From Atherinomorus stipes (lineage: Eukaryota; Chordata; Actinopteri; Atheriniformes; Atherinidae): a stretch of 64,000 bases of DNA. Below, piece after piece: positions 24,966-38,559 of this stretch. The stretch spans positions 10,001-74,000 of the forward strand of contig JALJCO010013676.1 in NCBI GenBank assembly GCA_023101725.1, written 5' to 3'. The position numbers and the translations under genes were made by a program. The notes beneath the pieces are model-generated. The model had not been told where the DNA came from and searched no databases. It was given only the letters and a program-made list of their open reading frames with translations. The number at the start of each line of letters is the position of its first letter. Positions within the stretch are counted from its first letter, which is position 1.

Positions 24966-27430
24966 GAAGTCCGGACAATTCATTGTGTGTCCTGGCAGGT
25001 TGGTGGCAATTGTTTTCTGACTCTCTTTGGTTTTCCAGCTACAGACTCTCAAACTCTCTCCACTCTCTGCCTGTCCTCCCTCTCTTTCCTTGCCTTACCT
25101 CCGTCACTCTACTACTGGGTCCCTCCCATACTTAATTGGGTCAGTGATGGGACTGAGTGAAGGGGGGAAAAGGTAGGGATGAGAAATTTAAGAGGCAGAA
25201 AGGGGAATGATGGAAGAGTACTTGTAGTTTAATGGGGGAAACAGAAAGGGGCAGACAGACAAAAGACAAATGAGCTGAATGACTTGGGAAATGAGGTAGG
25301 AACAGACACTGGGGAGGGAGGGGCAAGGCAGAAAAGTCAAAGCTGGAGAAAAAAAGCCAACCAGGAGAATGACACGGACAATCTTCCAAAGCAAGCTAGA
25401 TATCAAAGAGGTGGCAGGAGTGAATATAAGAGAAGAAGAAGCGAAAGACGAACACAAAGGAGGAGGGATACTGACGACAGGAAACCGAAGCATCTGACCC
25501 AGTAGCTTCTGTGGACAAACTCACAGATGTGGCAATCTCCCCTGAGTGTAACGTCGACACATGTGCACACACAAACACACAGCCTGGAGGTGAAATCTGA
25601 CTATAACATATACTACATATGCACTCCAGCACAGTGCTGGATGTTTCGTTTGGGATGTTATACTGCTGTCACATCTGGCACACTGACATAAACACAACCT
25701 TTAAAGTAAACTAAAAATATAGAATAAAAAGGAACTGAATCATGGCTATGCATTTTGGTTGAAATTAAGATTAGTTTAAACTAGATTTTAGCACACCAGA
25801 GGAATTTCATGACTAATGCTGGCTATACAACTTATTAAAAAAGTTTGCATTACACTAAAAAAGTAAAAAACCCTCAGCCCATACAACATAAAACTGAACT
25901 GAGATTTGGTAAATAAGGTCCGATAACTTTTTCTTACAGGGATAACTTAGAGTTATTCAGCCTTACATAATATGGCTATTCTGAAAAAAAAAAAAAAACT
26001 TGCATAAACACAATTCCAAGAAGTTTCATGCACTTTTTAAATTTGGAGGAGAAGAAAACACATATTTGAACAGCAAAAATCCTTCCAGCTGAAATGAAGA
26101 GCGAAGTACTTTGTATATTTGTTCAACAAAGTCTTGAGATTGACATTTAGCTGCTGGTGAGTGTTTAGAGCCAAATGTGTGGCTAAACAATTGGAGCCTC
26201 AAAGTGGTACTGTAGTTAAAGGGAGAGTGGAAAAATGGTCTTAAGAAGAATGTTAAAAACAACTTCTTATTAACTTTTTGCCAGAGGGACCATGATCACA
26301 CCGCTCGGACAGAGTTAATCTAGTTTATCTCTGAACAGTTACTTAATGATTGACTTAAGTTTATTGGAGCCAGAGCCACTTCTTTTATAAGTGGATGACT
26401 CTGACTTCTGTCTCTTTTGTTTATTTATTGTGTATTTTAAACACAGCGAAGCACCAGGAATCATGTTTAATGCTCTGAAACTTCAGCTTTCATATTTTAC
26501 ATCATTTCTCAAAATGGCAGTTAAGCCTCAAACATGAAAGCTTTTGTTATTCTTGATCTACAATGAACATCTTATTCCCCATCTGCATCTTTTTAGCTCT
26601 TCAGATAAGACGACCTGCATGTCTGGTGGGTGTTTTTAAGTTTGCAATAGAGCAATGATGGAGGGAACGACGTTTCTTTCTTTTTTATTTTGAATTTTGT
26701 ACATCAAATATTGACAGTTGAAAGTGAAATGATTTCAAAGTTCAACTCTCTGCTTCCAGGTCTTATCTACTGCAATGCCACCTCTGCTTTAGTAGCTTTT
26801 TTAGTCTTTGCTGTATTTTAGGCTAAATGTGCACGTGTCTATCCCTTTGTGTATGAAGATGTTGGTCCAGAGCCAGACAGAGAGGAGCTGGGAGAAGGTA
26901 AAAGGGCAGTCAACATCTTGACTGAATCTGACTGTTGTGTGATTAATGAGCCACAGAGTCAAACTGAGACCTAGTTGCAGTAGTGATGCTGAGGGGACAT
27001 GACAGCTATGTGAGAACAACAATCTACTTCAGCCAGAGACAGACTCAAGCAGTTTACTGCACCGGACAATAACAAGTAGTGCAGTCAAGATCATGGTCAG
27101 TGCAGCAAAGTGGAATTAATGGTTGCTCACACTGACAGTCATTAGTCACTATTTTCACTTTAATGCAGCCAATGAGCTCAATTACACATGTAAACTGAGA
27201 TGAAAAATTAAAACAGAACTGAGAGCTACAGCTGGTTCTATAAAATCACATTATCCAGTAATTTAGACATATTTATAATAATGAATTAAAGGCGCCACAT
27301 AAATTCGCTTATATAGTGACATATTCAGGCCAGTAAACTCACAGTGAGCTGTCAGGAAGTCAAATCAAGGATGAAAGTGAGTGAGATTAAGACTGATCAC
27401 TGCCTGTCATTCTCTCTTACAGTAGCTTGA
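24966..27430. other. kcnip2 intron sequence, nothing recognised
   Basis: Intronic or upstream DNA between copy-B first exon and the AATAT microsatellite. Purine-rich between 25140 and 25500 (plus strand), so open frames there are composition-driven. Confidence 0.5.
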
Positions 27431-27431
27431 C

Positions 27432-27510
27432 AATATAATATAATATAATATAATATAATATAATATAATATAATATAATATAATATAATATAATATATAT
27501 ATATGATATA
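27432..27510 (+). repeat. (AATAT)n microsatellite
   Basis: About 13 pentanucleotide units to 27496, running into a short (AT)n. Confidence 0.95.
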
Positions 27511-28005
27511 TGTAAACGATGGACAAAAACATTTCAAATTTGTGAAATAAATGGGAAAACAACACATTTTAGGAGAGAAAGAAAGTCTGCTTCCCTACTC
27601 CTCTCTCCTTATACCTGAACTTGCCAGAGCTTTTAAGTTCATAATTTAGAGCAGGGGTGAAAAGTCCATTCCTTAAGAGCTACTAAGCTGCAACTCTTAG
27701 ATGCATCCCTGACAAGCACATGAGGAAATTCAGCCATTTGAGTTTGGTGTGATGGAGAAGGGATGCATCTATAGTTTAAAGGATAGTAGTTCTTGAGTAC
27801 TGGATTCTGGCGCCCCAGTGTAGAGTTACACTACAAATCCCAGTATGCAATGAAAACATAGGTTATTTGGTTTGTGATACAGTAAGCCTGAGAGTCCAAA
27901 ATAGCAAGCATTTGCTTATGTGTAGATGGCGTACTGACATCAGTTATTGGTTAGTGAATGGTCGTTTTTTTAAGCATTAGACATAATATTTTGAATGAGG
28001 TGTGA

Positions 28006-28302
28006 CCTACAGATCTGGGCATGAAAAAGTTCCCCTTTCAGCCGACTGCCAGCCACTTACCAGCCACTTGTCTGCTAATTCAATCCCACAGAGAAACGCC
28101 TGTGTGCAACAGGGGAAACGATTGCAGAGCATAAATGAACGCCCGGAACAAGGACGTTTCCACACGCCAAGTTTGGACACTGTGCGTGATGACGTATTCG
28201 TGGGACAAATCGTTCAGCCAGTGATAGTGCAGTAATGGTGCACTACTACTGCGCCACTTCTGGCAGAAAAAGGAGAAACTTTTTCATGCCCACATCTGTA
28301 GG
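28006..28302 (+). mobile_element. MITE with ~27-bp terminal inverted repeats
   Basis: The left end cctacagatctgggcatgaa and the reverse complement of the right end cctacagatgtgggcatgaa are nearly identical, and pairing extends through aaagtt. The 297-bp interior is CpG-richer than the flanks (accacacgccaag-like and gatgacgtattcgtgg). The 8-bp flanks aggtgtga and aggtctat are weakly alike, so an 8-bp target duplication (hAT type) is possible but unproven. No transposase. Confidence 0.7.
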
Positions 28303-29123
28303 AGGTCTATGATTGCATGATTCATTGCTTTTGACCAGTAGAGAGTTGTGTTGAACAGTCGCACAGTGATGACATGTGCTCTTGGTAATAAAGAAAGATG
28401 GAGTAAAAACGTCGACTTCGTCGCTCTCTTTCATTTATCCAAAAAGCAACCATGTACCTCTCCCAAACAGCTGGAGCAGAGGGCGCAACATTTGCAGAGA
28501 GATCCAAGTTACATACAACCTTGATACAATGAAATAAACACACTGTTGAGTTGCTTATAATGAGGATGAAGGTTGGTGGACAGAATTAGTTAGAAGCACT
28601 TGTTAAAAAAACCCCAAAAAAAACAAGTTCAATACCTGTCTCATAATTAGTTACTATAATTCTCCATACAGTCATTCATGATTTCTCTCTTTTCTACTTT
28701 GCTGTCAGTGAAGAGCGAATAGGATTAAAAGTTTAATGGGGATTGTTATGACTGGATATAACCTTCTTGGTTAGGTTAAGATGATATAAAATATGTGGTC
28801 AGGGTTTGAAAAATGTATCTGCATGGTTTATTATTCATTCATCACTTTTATGGACATATTACTTGGATGATAGTATAAACAAAACAGTTTATACATGATG
28901 ATAGGCTATGGATTTTTTTTTTTCTCAACCCTGAATTGTGACACCACTACATTTTGGACTTGTGGAAACACATACTCAGTGCATGCTTTCTTCTGAGACT
29001 GGGTTGGGCTACAAGGTTTATTATCTGTTTGACCCTTTTCACTCATAGCTTCAATATTTCATGGAAGAAGACTTAGAAATGGTAACTGAGGAAAGAAGGT
29101 GTTTACTGAGGTCAATGGAGCCA

Positions 29124-29155
<32 letters not shown>

Positions 29156-31190
29156 TTTTTTTTGCATACAAACATATTTTCAACCAAAAGTCTGCAGTTG
29201 GGGCACAAATAATGCAAAAAAACCCCAAAAACTCCAGCTTCAGTGCCAGTCCAAGAAGCGTCCCCCATCTTTGATCTTGGGAAGCGTGTGCCCAGATTAT
29301 GAAGAAGAGTGCTGCCCTACTGTACCCTCCTCATTCCACATTTGGATTAAACAGTTCTGAACTTACAGCATCTCTGAGTTTCAAACCCAGCCATGTCTAT
29401 AATGTAGGAAGTTTTATTTTGCAATGAGAGTTGTGTAAATAAGAAAATCTCCTCGTAGATCTCCACATGACAGCTGCCATTTCGGTGCTAATCCAGCATG
29501 AGCTTTGTGCAATCTGTTGCCAGCTGAGTGAAAGTGTTGCTCCATTTGCTTGGAAACTGTGAAGCCTGTGTGATATAATTAGCCGGCCAGTGGTGATCTT
29601 ACAAAAAGTGCTTCCAGAAAAGTTCCTCAGATGTTCCTTCTCATGCTCCCTCACCATCTCTTAAGCTTTAGTGGGGGCAGCCAGGTTCCTTTAAAATGAG
29701 AAATCACTGAGCTTATTTTAGCCTAAACTGTTTATGGCTCATGTGCATGTGGAAATGATGGCTTAAAGACATCTCAGGGGATGTTATGATATTAATATAA
29801 TGTTGGACATTCACTTACCGACCCATAATCTGATCTATGGTAGATGTTGACACTCCCACACAAGTGCACACACACACTTGGGCTTTAATAAAATGTTAGG
29901 TTAATCAGTCTTAGTTGATTAGTCTCTGTGAGGCATATTTTGCCTGAAGCCAGACACACCATGTAATTGAAATGCCTCCATATTTAGACATCTACCTGGG
30001 CAATTATTTCTCTCAAAACTGATTAAAATGTCTAACAGAGAGAAGGGGGGGGGGGGGATGTGTGTGAGTGTGTGTGTGATAGCATGCAGTGAAGGAGACA
30101 CAGAGGAGGTCATTGACAAATGGTGCTCAAAATTGGCTAGTGTGTTTTCAATTAGATAAGTGAAATAAGAGATCCATTTGCATAGATCATTAGCTTTGGA
30201 GGATATTTTTAATACTGCAATGTGGGACAAAAAAGAAGAAGAAAAACAGTCTGATTGCAACAAGGCTGAGCTTTTATAGAGTAAACTACAGACAACTGCA
30301 AATGAACAGACAAAAAGATCAAACAGGTTTTCTGTTCTGAGGAAACAAGGCTCAGTAATTCAGTTTAAACGCATGAATGTTATATATTCCTCTTTTCTAA
30401 AAGGAAGTGTTATGAATGAACAAATATTAACTTCATTCATTTGTCAGATATCATAAGTTCACATGTTTTCAAAAGGAAAAGTGATTAATTCTCAAAACTT
30501 TGAGCTTCCTTTTTCTTAAATATCATTCATTTCAACACATTCATTTAAGCAAAAACTGATCAACAAATTCTACCATCGTAGTTGATAGAGTTGAACATCT
30601 AATACAGACTACAGTAATGCCAACAGAACAGAGGACTGACAATCTGACCAACTTCATACTACAGTAATTAACTTTTACACCTGCAGAGGGCAGTGTAGTG
30701 TAAGACATTTCATTTGCAACTCTATTAAAAAGTGCCATTACCTCCACCAGTGTAACCTTTTCTTTACAATTGTGGTTCATTTCAGTTCAACAGCAGAGAC
30801 GAGACAAACCCTGGGAGAGTGACGAACAATCATAGGCCACTTTCCAAAGCCATCATATGCACCAATGCAATGCTGAAAGCTATGGTAGCACTGGTGTTTG
30901 TTGTCATATTATATGATTGAGATCAAAAGAGGTGCAGACCATACAGTGTAAAAGCGAGCTGTTCATTCTTTCTTTTTTTTTTCTTTTTTTTAAGGGCACC
31001 CAACTGCTTCATGCTTTTCCCTTTGGATCCTGTGTTTCTGAGTGGTGTAAAGCAGTCAATCCAAATTGGATTTGCATCGCTCACAACAATCTTCTAAAAC
31101 CTATTTCCATCAAATCATAAACACTCCTCTCTGCTGTGTCCTGCCAGGAGCCAAATCAGGAAAACATCCTGGATGGGTCGATATTACATG
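28303..31190. other. kcnip2 intron/upstream sequence with simple repeats
   Basis: Contains a (TTC)n plus T-run at about 29126-29163 and a G-run at 30047-30057 followed by GT-rich sequence. No exon with fitting splice sites was recognised. Confidence 0.5.
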
Positions 31191-31191
31191 A

Positions 31192-31461
<270 letters not shown>

Positions 31462-31801
31462 TCTATCTGTGCTTTCAGCTGCTCAGTGATGCAGTTCCAA
31501 AAACTACTGTCACAGCAACTATATTACAGAACAAACCAATTTTATTTCCAGGCAAACAACACATTAATATGTTGGAACAAGCGATCGTAAAACATTGTGA
31601 CGCAACCATGCATCACATCAAACTGGGAATGGATTCAACAGCAGCATGGTAGCCACTTGTAGCATTTCTTGGTGAAAGAGACCTACAGTCTTCAACATTC
31701 ATGATCAATTCTGCTGAATCTTTCAGAAGGGCTTTCAAATATACTGCATGTTGAATAATAAACAGTGGTACAGTTGTTGTTCTACTTCTGATTTTGTGAA
31801 A

Positions 31802-32150
31802 CACCGATCAGCCACAACATTAAAACCACTCTTTATTTTTGCGTAGGTCTATCTCATGCTACCCGAATCGCCCTCTGCAGGGGCCAGAGACCCTGGGAAG
31901 TTGAATTTAATGTCTGGAATCTGGATGTTGGAAGTGGATCCTTTCGGTCCTTAGGGTTTCGGACTGAGATAGATAGATAGATGGGGCTTTTTCCAGAGCA
32001 TACATCAAGCACTCAAACTGGGATGTGGGGAGTTTGCAGGCCAGGTCATTGCTTGTTTGATCTGCAAAGTTTAGATAGCTTCTATATGTAAAAGTTGCAT
32101 CATCACTTCCAAAAAGCACCAGAATATTATGTCTTAGGAAGATGATAAAT
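31802..32150 (+). mobile_element. Fragment of a widespread teleost DNA-transposon-like repeat
   Basis: Begins with ccgatcagccacaacattaa and continues with a stretch like the common fish element that opens ATCAGccATAACATTAaaACCAC (taggtctatctcatgctacc; gcaggggccagagaccctgg; tgtggggagtttgcaggcca). A short GATA insertion sits at 31969-31981. Degenerate, no coding capacity. Family recognition is from memory. Confidence 0.5.
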
Positions 32151-32173
32151 GTTATTCTTTTGATATATGAGTT

Positions 32174-32240
32174 GTTCAATTCAACTTTATTCGTAAAGCG
32201 TCAATTCATGACAATGTCACCTCAGGGCGCTTAACAGACA
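32174..32240 (+). repeat. Short fragment of a dispersed fish repeat
   Basis: The run ttcaattcaactttattcgt, then aaagcgtcaattcatgacaa and cctcagggcgcttaaca, resembles a common fish repeat containing tttattTATAaAGCGCCaattca. Only about 65 bp remain. Confidence 0.45.
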
Positions 32241-32793
32241 GAAAAATGTGGTGGTTTGTGGCCAAATTTTAGAAATACTAAATCTATTGTTAACAGCATT
32301 TTGTTTATAAGGACTTGTTTTGGTTTCTGGATCTATTGACATTAACAATTATTGCCCAGAGTGATATTGTTCCTCCAGAGGATCGTTTTAGAAGTAAAAC
32401 CCACGTCATTACCAACTACTCTGCTTACTCCGACACCAATAAAATACTGCTACTATGTACAGTACACTGAAAGAAACATATTTTTGACAGCTTTGCCAAA
32501 CCGACTGTACATACATGTACTCATAAAGAGGTAATATTAGTTTCCTATTCAATCAGAACTGCTTTCTTAACTGACAGAACACAATGAAGGCTGCCAACTT
32601 TGAATTCAGGTATGGATATTTACATACAGGCCTATCCTCACCCCCAGTTTATTCATTTCCATAAAAAAAAAAAGACTAACAAAAGCAAGCAACCACACTG
32701 TAAATTGCATTTTGCAAAAACCAGGGTCAACATCAGACTAGCTTTTACTGGCTAGAGAGGGGTGGAAGATGCAGAATTAGCCCTCATGACTCG

Positions 32794-32795
<2 letters not shown>

Positions 32796-32844
<49 letters not shown>
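32796..32844 (+). repeat. (TA)n microsatellite
   Basis: About 24 uninterrupted TA units. Confidence 0.97.
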
Positions 32845-32849
<5 letters not shown>

Positions 32850-35470
32850 AAGTGTAGGTATTTGGGTCGAGAGTACAATGCAGATAACACCAACAGTAAC
32901 AGTTAAAAGTAATCATGTGTTGTTCTACATTTCCAAACTTAAATCTGGCTATCAACCTAAGTTCTCTGCCTCTTTTGTTTGATTTGGTAACACGAGAAAA
33001 GTGAAAATAATTCTGTTTGCATTTTGAATTTTGGGTGAAAAAAAAGGCATTTAGTGACCTTTTAAAAAAATGGATTAATACTACTTCACCAACATTATTT
33101 TGATATCAAATTAACAGAGATGAAGCTCAGACTTTTTACATGATTCAATGCTCAATCAATCTTGAAAAAAATGTCAGTTGTGATTGAAAATTCAACAACG
33201 AGGAAAACGAGGATTTGTTTTCAATTCATGGCCGGTGATGTTTCATTGTTGATTTGATCATATTTTGCTATCTGGGATGTGAAGCGAGAAAGTTCCTCTT
33301 CATGAACACATCCCATTGTTGTTGCATCCCATAATCTCACAGATTTGTTTGTTTTGAGAACCCTGTATATTAGTCAGTGGTTTAGGGATTTGTGCGTTAC
33401 ACTCAGCTAATATACTGTATATCCAGCTGCCACCTATTTATCTCCACCTAACTTTAAGTGTACAGTACATCGTGCTGCATTTACTGTGCCTCAGAAGTGA
33501 AAAGTCAAAAACTCTGTTGCAACTGTTTTTTTCTATACTTTTGATAGTTATTCTATCCGCCATTAGATAGTTTACTCTATAAAAAGATGAGATAATAACG
33601 CTTTCCTGTGTTATTTCCAGTGTTTTACATCCTGACTAATCTGATTTCTAATCAACCCAGATTTTTTATTAGTTATACCTCCAGCAGCTCTGGCTAAAAT
33701 AAAGATTAACTTTGGTAAACATGATGTACTTTTGCCGACAGACTGATGTTACAGGAGCCCATTTTCTTTACACACTTCAGTCAGTTGATTGCAAGCTTGT
33801 ATAAGTGTCCAGTGTAGTACATTATAGATCATTTCATGATCACGATAGTGTTTTAACTCTTGCTAATATAGACAGGAACCTTATTTCCATGCAGAGTAGC
33901 ATCCATATTTGGGCTTGACCTCATTATTAGCTACACCAGCAAAATGGTGATTCTAACACAATGTACTGTACACACAACCTCATTTCAATTTTTGCACTTA
34001 AGATGATAACTAGGCTAGTTTTTATAAAATATAATTTTATAATTTGTCAGGGAGACTGAAGCTGCCACTTTGATGGCTCCTGGCTGAGTGACAGTTGAGA
34101 CCAAACAGTGCCGTTTTGGTTAGCAAGAAAACTGACTGGTCAGCTTTCACTGATCTTTGCTGGTTTTAAATCACCATGTCAAAGAGTATTTTAACTTTTG
34201 ATTCCATAGAAATGTTACCTCGCCAAACCCACTGAAGTTTTAAGAAAATAAATCACAAATATCACCAATACTTGTTTCTGAACACTAAAAGAGTGTTTTA
34301 CTTTAAGGGTTAAGCTGCATACAGAGAAAGGTCTTCAGATGTGAGGCTAAGCTGAGTTAATGCAAATCCTTCAAATTCCAATAAGTTAGCAAGGGATATT
34401 TTCAAGGGCAGGTTTGTCAGTGTGTGCATGAATTCATTAGCTTATTCTCAATGTTATCATCTTTCTGCAGACATGAGTTCGAAGGAAACATCAACAGCTT
34501 CTGTTCTTTTATCCACAGAGCACCTGCCATACTATTGCGGTCCGCCATTTAAACACATGCACACCCACAAACACAGATGCACACACATACGACTACTGTA
34601 ATCAAATCAAGAGAAGCCGTGCCAGAAGAAAAACGACAGACAGTCAGTGAATGGGGAGAAAGAGAAATCAAGAAAAGTGGAGAGAAGCAGGGGGAGAGGG
34701 ATGGAGGAGAAAAGAGAGAGTTGCGTATTAAATATCCCCCTGTCTGATCCTCTTGTGTCCCAGGCTCTCATCTTCTAGCTGGCTAGCCATCAGTGAGGCA
34801 GCGATAGGAAGAGCGCCAGACAAGGACAACAAGGACAGTCTCCTCCACTCTCACTGCAGCTTTATTACACTTTATAAAGTTTGTCAGATTCATAACACCT
34901 GTTGCCCAAACCACTAAAAGGGGCTTTTAGTTTTATACCTGTTGCTATTTTCAGCTTTTCCCAACACAGCAGAATCTAAACTTATTAAACAACTTAGTCT
35001 AGTGACAATCATAACCTTCAAGTGACATTATTTTTTTTTTCCATTAAGATCCAGTAAGGTCCTAGGAGCCCCATAGGATGTGAGAAGCAAAGCACACACA
35101 CACACACCTACACTGCATTCTCCCATTAGCTTGCCTATCTGCTGAAGGGCAGATAGGCATTGAGGGCAGATGGATGAGCCTGTGTGTCTTGGACACAAAT
35201 GGGTCTTCTGCCAACCACTAAACAATTTACCTGCACTTATTCCTCTGCCTTACACTCTCATCATACCCCCCACTCTCTCCAATACATGCACGTACATAAC
35301 TGCACCCAGTGACTTTGGAGGATGTATTATTCATTCTGTAATACTTCCTGTAGATTTCAACATAACATCTCTAATTCCCCATTTAACCCTGAATAAGACC
35401 TTATGCCCGATACTAACCTTAAACCATGGCACATGATTTGGAATGTTTTAGTCCCCATGAAAGAAAAGGT
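32845..35470. other. kcnip2 intron/upstream sequence, nothing recognised
   Basis: AT-rich DNA without recognisable exons or repeats larger than short AC runs (for example 35093-35107). Confidence 0.45.
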
Positions 35471-35479
35471 TTCCACCAA

Positions 35480-36130
35480 AGACTGTTAAAAAAAATGGAC
35501 GTAGTATCCGGTCATGTCTGAAGAGGGAAAGTGAAGCCAGGTGGGCGTTTCCCACCATCACCATCTTGCTGTGTCGTATGCGTCATCACTCCCAGAATGC
35601 TAAAATGGGCAAAGACAAGGCTGCTCGAAGAAGCGGGGCAAATGATTGACAGGTAAGATAAATGCTAACTGAGCTAAACCAAAGTGAACAGGAAAGAATG
35701 AAGATAGGCGGTGTAAGTTAAGGCACACTCAGACTTGCTGTTAACCAGCTAAAACTCGCTGTTGTGCAACTCTGCTACAGGCTGAGGCCTTCCTGGGAGC
35801 AAGCAGGGAGCTAACTAGAAGCTACTAAGGCTAAAACCAGCACCTGGTCTGCAGCCTGTCATTCCAAAGGACACACCACTAATCGTGTACTTTTTAGATT
35901 AAATACCATCTAAACAAATGAGTTATAGAAAAATTCACCCCCCTCACAGTTGACATGAAGGTAAACTTGACCTATTAAACCTAATATGATTTCTTGAACC
36001 AGGCTGTAAACATGTTTATTTCTACTGTGAATTTGGCCTTTTTAACATGGGAATCTACGGGGATTGGCTCTGTTGGAGCCAGCCCCTAAAGGACTAAGAA
36101 AGAGTTACAATTTTTGGGCAACCAGGATGT
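35480..36130 (+). mobile_element. Dispersed teleost repeat (two diagnostic blocks)
   Basis: The 5' part (about 35490-35660, with atggacgtagtatccggtc and ttgacaggtaagataaatgc) and the 3' part (35995-36100, with taaacatgtttatttctact, acatgggaatctacggggat and ggagccagcccctaaag) match my memory of a very common non-autonomous fish repeat. Termini were not defined. No reading frame. Confidence 0.5.
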
Positions 36131-36574
36131 AGCTTTACTGTTCTCCAGCAGAGTTTGCCCATTGGTTCCCACGCTGTGAATGTGAAACTGATTAACATAA
36201 TCACACAAGTCTCAAGATGTGTGTGTCTGTTTCTCTCCCTGTCCGTCTCTAGTCTCTCTATAGGAGTCTTGCCCCCTTCAGCATTTACATAAAGTTTCCT
36301 TCTGGGTTGAACACACCTTACCTGGAGGGCATCCAGGAGGCATCCTACAGCTTTTATGTGTTTTCCTGCTTCAGTACACTTAAATTAATGAGTCATTAAA
36401 AGTTGTTGGGTTTATCCAATTTTATTTGTGTGTTGGAACAGGGACACATCTAACCTGCAGGAAGGGGGCCCTTGAGGACCGGAAGTGGACATCCTTGCTG
36501 TATTTATCAACTGTATAGTTTTACTTGTTCAGCTACAGTTTGTAAGTCACAGCAAGCCAAGGTGAGGATATAAA

Positions 36575-37620
36575 GTATGCTAGTGTGCAAAAGTTCTGAT
36601 CCACCTTCCCTCTTGCACCTGACAGGACCATTTTACATTGACTTGTTTTATATTTAAGTAGATAAAAGGATTCTAACCCAAGAGATGAAACAGTGTTGTG
36701 TCTAAATATAGCAGACAATTCATCTACAAACTAAATAGATTTCCAGATCCATATTTCTTTATTGATAGATTTAAAAGAGCGACAATATCACAGTTTTATA
36801 GGCTTAAATAGAATATTTGCACAAAGACTATGATTGTCATATGGGGATTTCCACAAACTGTATGATACAGTGTGCAGAATTGAGAAAGCTGAACATGTTA
36901 TGTCCTATTATTTACTCATACTGCTACTCTTTGCCACTAGATAATGTTGTAAGACAGGTAACAAAGCTGAGAGATGGTAGGAGATCCTACATATTTACTG
37001 TACAGAATGAGGGAATACAATTTACTGTTACAAAAATTGTAGTGCCTTAAGTAAGTACTGTAAGGGAACTTATTCTAAGACTTATATTCCAGCCCGCAGT
37101 ACAGGGAAGAAAACGAAGGAAAATCAGACATAAAAAACCTATACAACAGAAGAGCAGTCTCTATAATGTCCCTGCAAAATTGGAAAAAAAAGATTCCAAC
37201 TACCACCCGAGACTGGACCTGAGAAATGCATCTGACCCTTCACCTGATCTACCTACTGTACTGTTCACTGAGGCCTCATCACAAATAGTTTTATGTGGAA
37301 TAGTGGTTCCTTAAACCATTTTAAAGTAAAGAAAAATGGGAGAAAAGGCTGAGCTTTGTCAAATTATGCAAGAACTGGACTGAAAATCAGTGGCAATAGG
37401 TCTCCTTGATTAATCCTGCCCAGAGCTCAAATCTCAACATTATTGAAGCAGTGTGGGATAATCTTGACAGAGAATGTGTAAAGTCAGCCAATAACCAAAG
37501 AACTTTGAAATTTTCTTCAAAAATCCTGGAGAACTACCCAAAAGAAACGACAAGAAAGCTTTTCTTACAGGTTTTTTGCAGCATGGAACAATAAAGGTTG
37601 TCATACCAAATAATGACTTT
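36575..37620 (+). pseudogene. Tc1-like transposase pseudogene
   Basis: Transposon-end-like sequence (agtgtgcaaaagttctgatc) lies at 36579-36598. Plus-strand frames at 37406-37594 read NPAQSSNLNIIEAVWDNLDRE, matching the transposase block around the third catalytic residue (P-x-x-S-P-D-L-N-P-I-E-x-x-W), here SSNLNIIEAVW, and continue into a typical C-terminal tail. Upstream frames are broken. Inactive. Confidence 0.7.
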
Positions 37621-37929
37621 TAAACTCATGAGAACTGTGCACATTATGTTATTGCCTTATTGGTTGTATTTCAAATTATATTTGCACATTTTTCAGTAAA
37701 TGACTGAATGCATTCACTGTAATGTCTGCAGTGCATGAGTAAATTATTTTAATAATGTGTAAATCAACAACTTTTTGATGCAATTTTCACTAAATCTCAA
37801 GAGGTTGACAAAACATTTCACTGCAGATGCTGCATGGATTCACCAGTCAATCACTTTAATCACCCCCCAAGGATCCAAGATTGCTCCTTAACCCTTAAAA
37901 TTTCTTCTTTTTAAAATTGACTTTAGAAA

Positions 37930-38405
37930 GTCATAAGGTTAAGAGTAAGGTGGGGGTGTAAGAGTAAGCAAATGAGTGTGTGAAAGTGTTGGAGGGATGA
38001 GTTGTGTGTTTGAGGGGAAATGGTATCTGTGGGCATGTGTGTGGTGTACAGTAGGTGTATAAGGGTTGGTGGCAGGAGGGAAGACTGGATAGGAGAGGTA
38101 TGTAGGAGGACGAGGGTGTGGAGGGGGAGTGGGTAGGTGTGTGTGGATGAAGGTAGTGAGAGGGCACACATGAATGGGCCCAGTGTTCAGGGGAGGGTGT
38201 TGGGGGTGTGTATGGACGAAGAAGTGTGCAGGGGGGAGTGAGGTGTATATGGGAAGCTCAGGGTGTCTGCTGGGGGTGGAGGGAGGTCTGTGTTAGTGGT
38301 TGAAGGGAGAGTGTGTGTGTGTTGGGGGTGGGGGGGGGCTTGTGAGTATGTGCTGGGGTGTTGGGAGGTGTGTGCGTGGGTGCTGGGGGGGTAGAGGGAG
38401 GAGTG
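37930..38405 (+). repeat. G/T-rich low-complexity tract
   Basis: C-poor, G/T-rich plus strand with loose repeats around ggtgtgtgtgg and gggtggggg-like units. Minus-strand frames give Pro/Thr/His-rich low-complexity peptides. Similar in character to the block at 2080-5945 but shorter, and flanked by normal sequence. Confidence 0.75.
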
Positions 38406-38527
38406 CCTCAGTGTTAAAAAAAGGAAAAAACGACTTTATCCAAGAGGGAAAAACCCTCAAAGAAAGAGGAAAGTAAAACATCATTGTGAACGAGGCCAGC
38501 GTCAGGCAGGGGCAAGAGGAGGCACTG

Positions 38528-38548
38528 CCCCCCCCCCCCCCCCCCCCC
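38528..38548 (+). repeat. Poly(C) tract (21 C)
   Basis: Uninterrupted C run. A second C run at 38725-38741 leads directly into a (CG)5 stretch at 38741-38750. Confidence 0.95.
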
Positions 38549-38559
38549 AAACAAACACT

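Noticed and set aside
34740..34860. Minus-strand frame MASQLEDESLGHKRIRQGDI, considered as a KChIP1/4-type start
   Set aside because: Ends in a stop without any GT donor in phase; resemblance to QLEEAS is too short.
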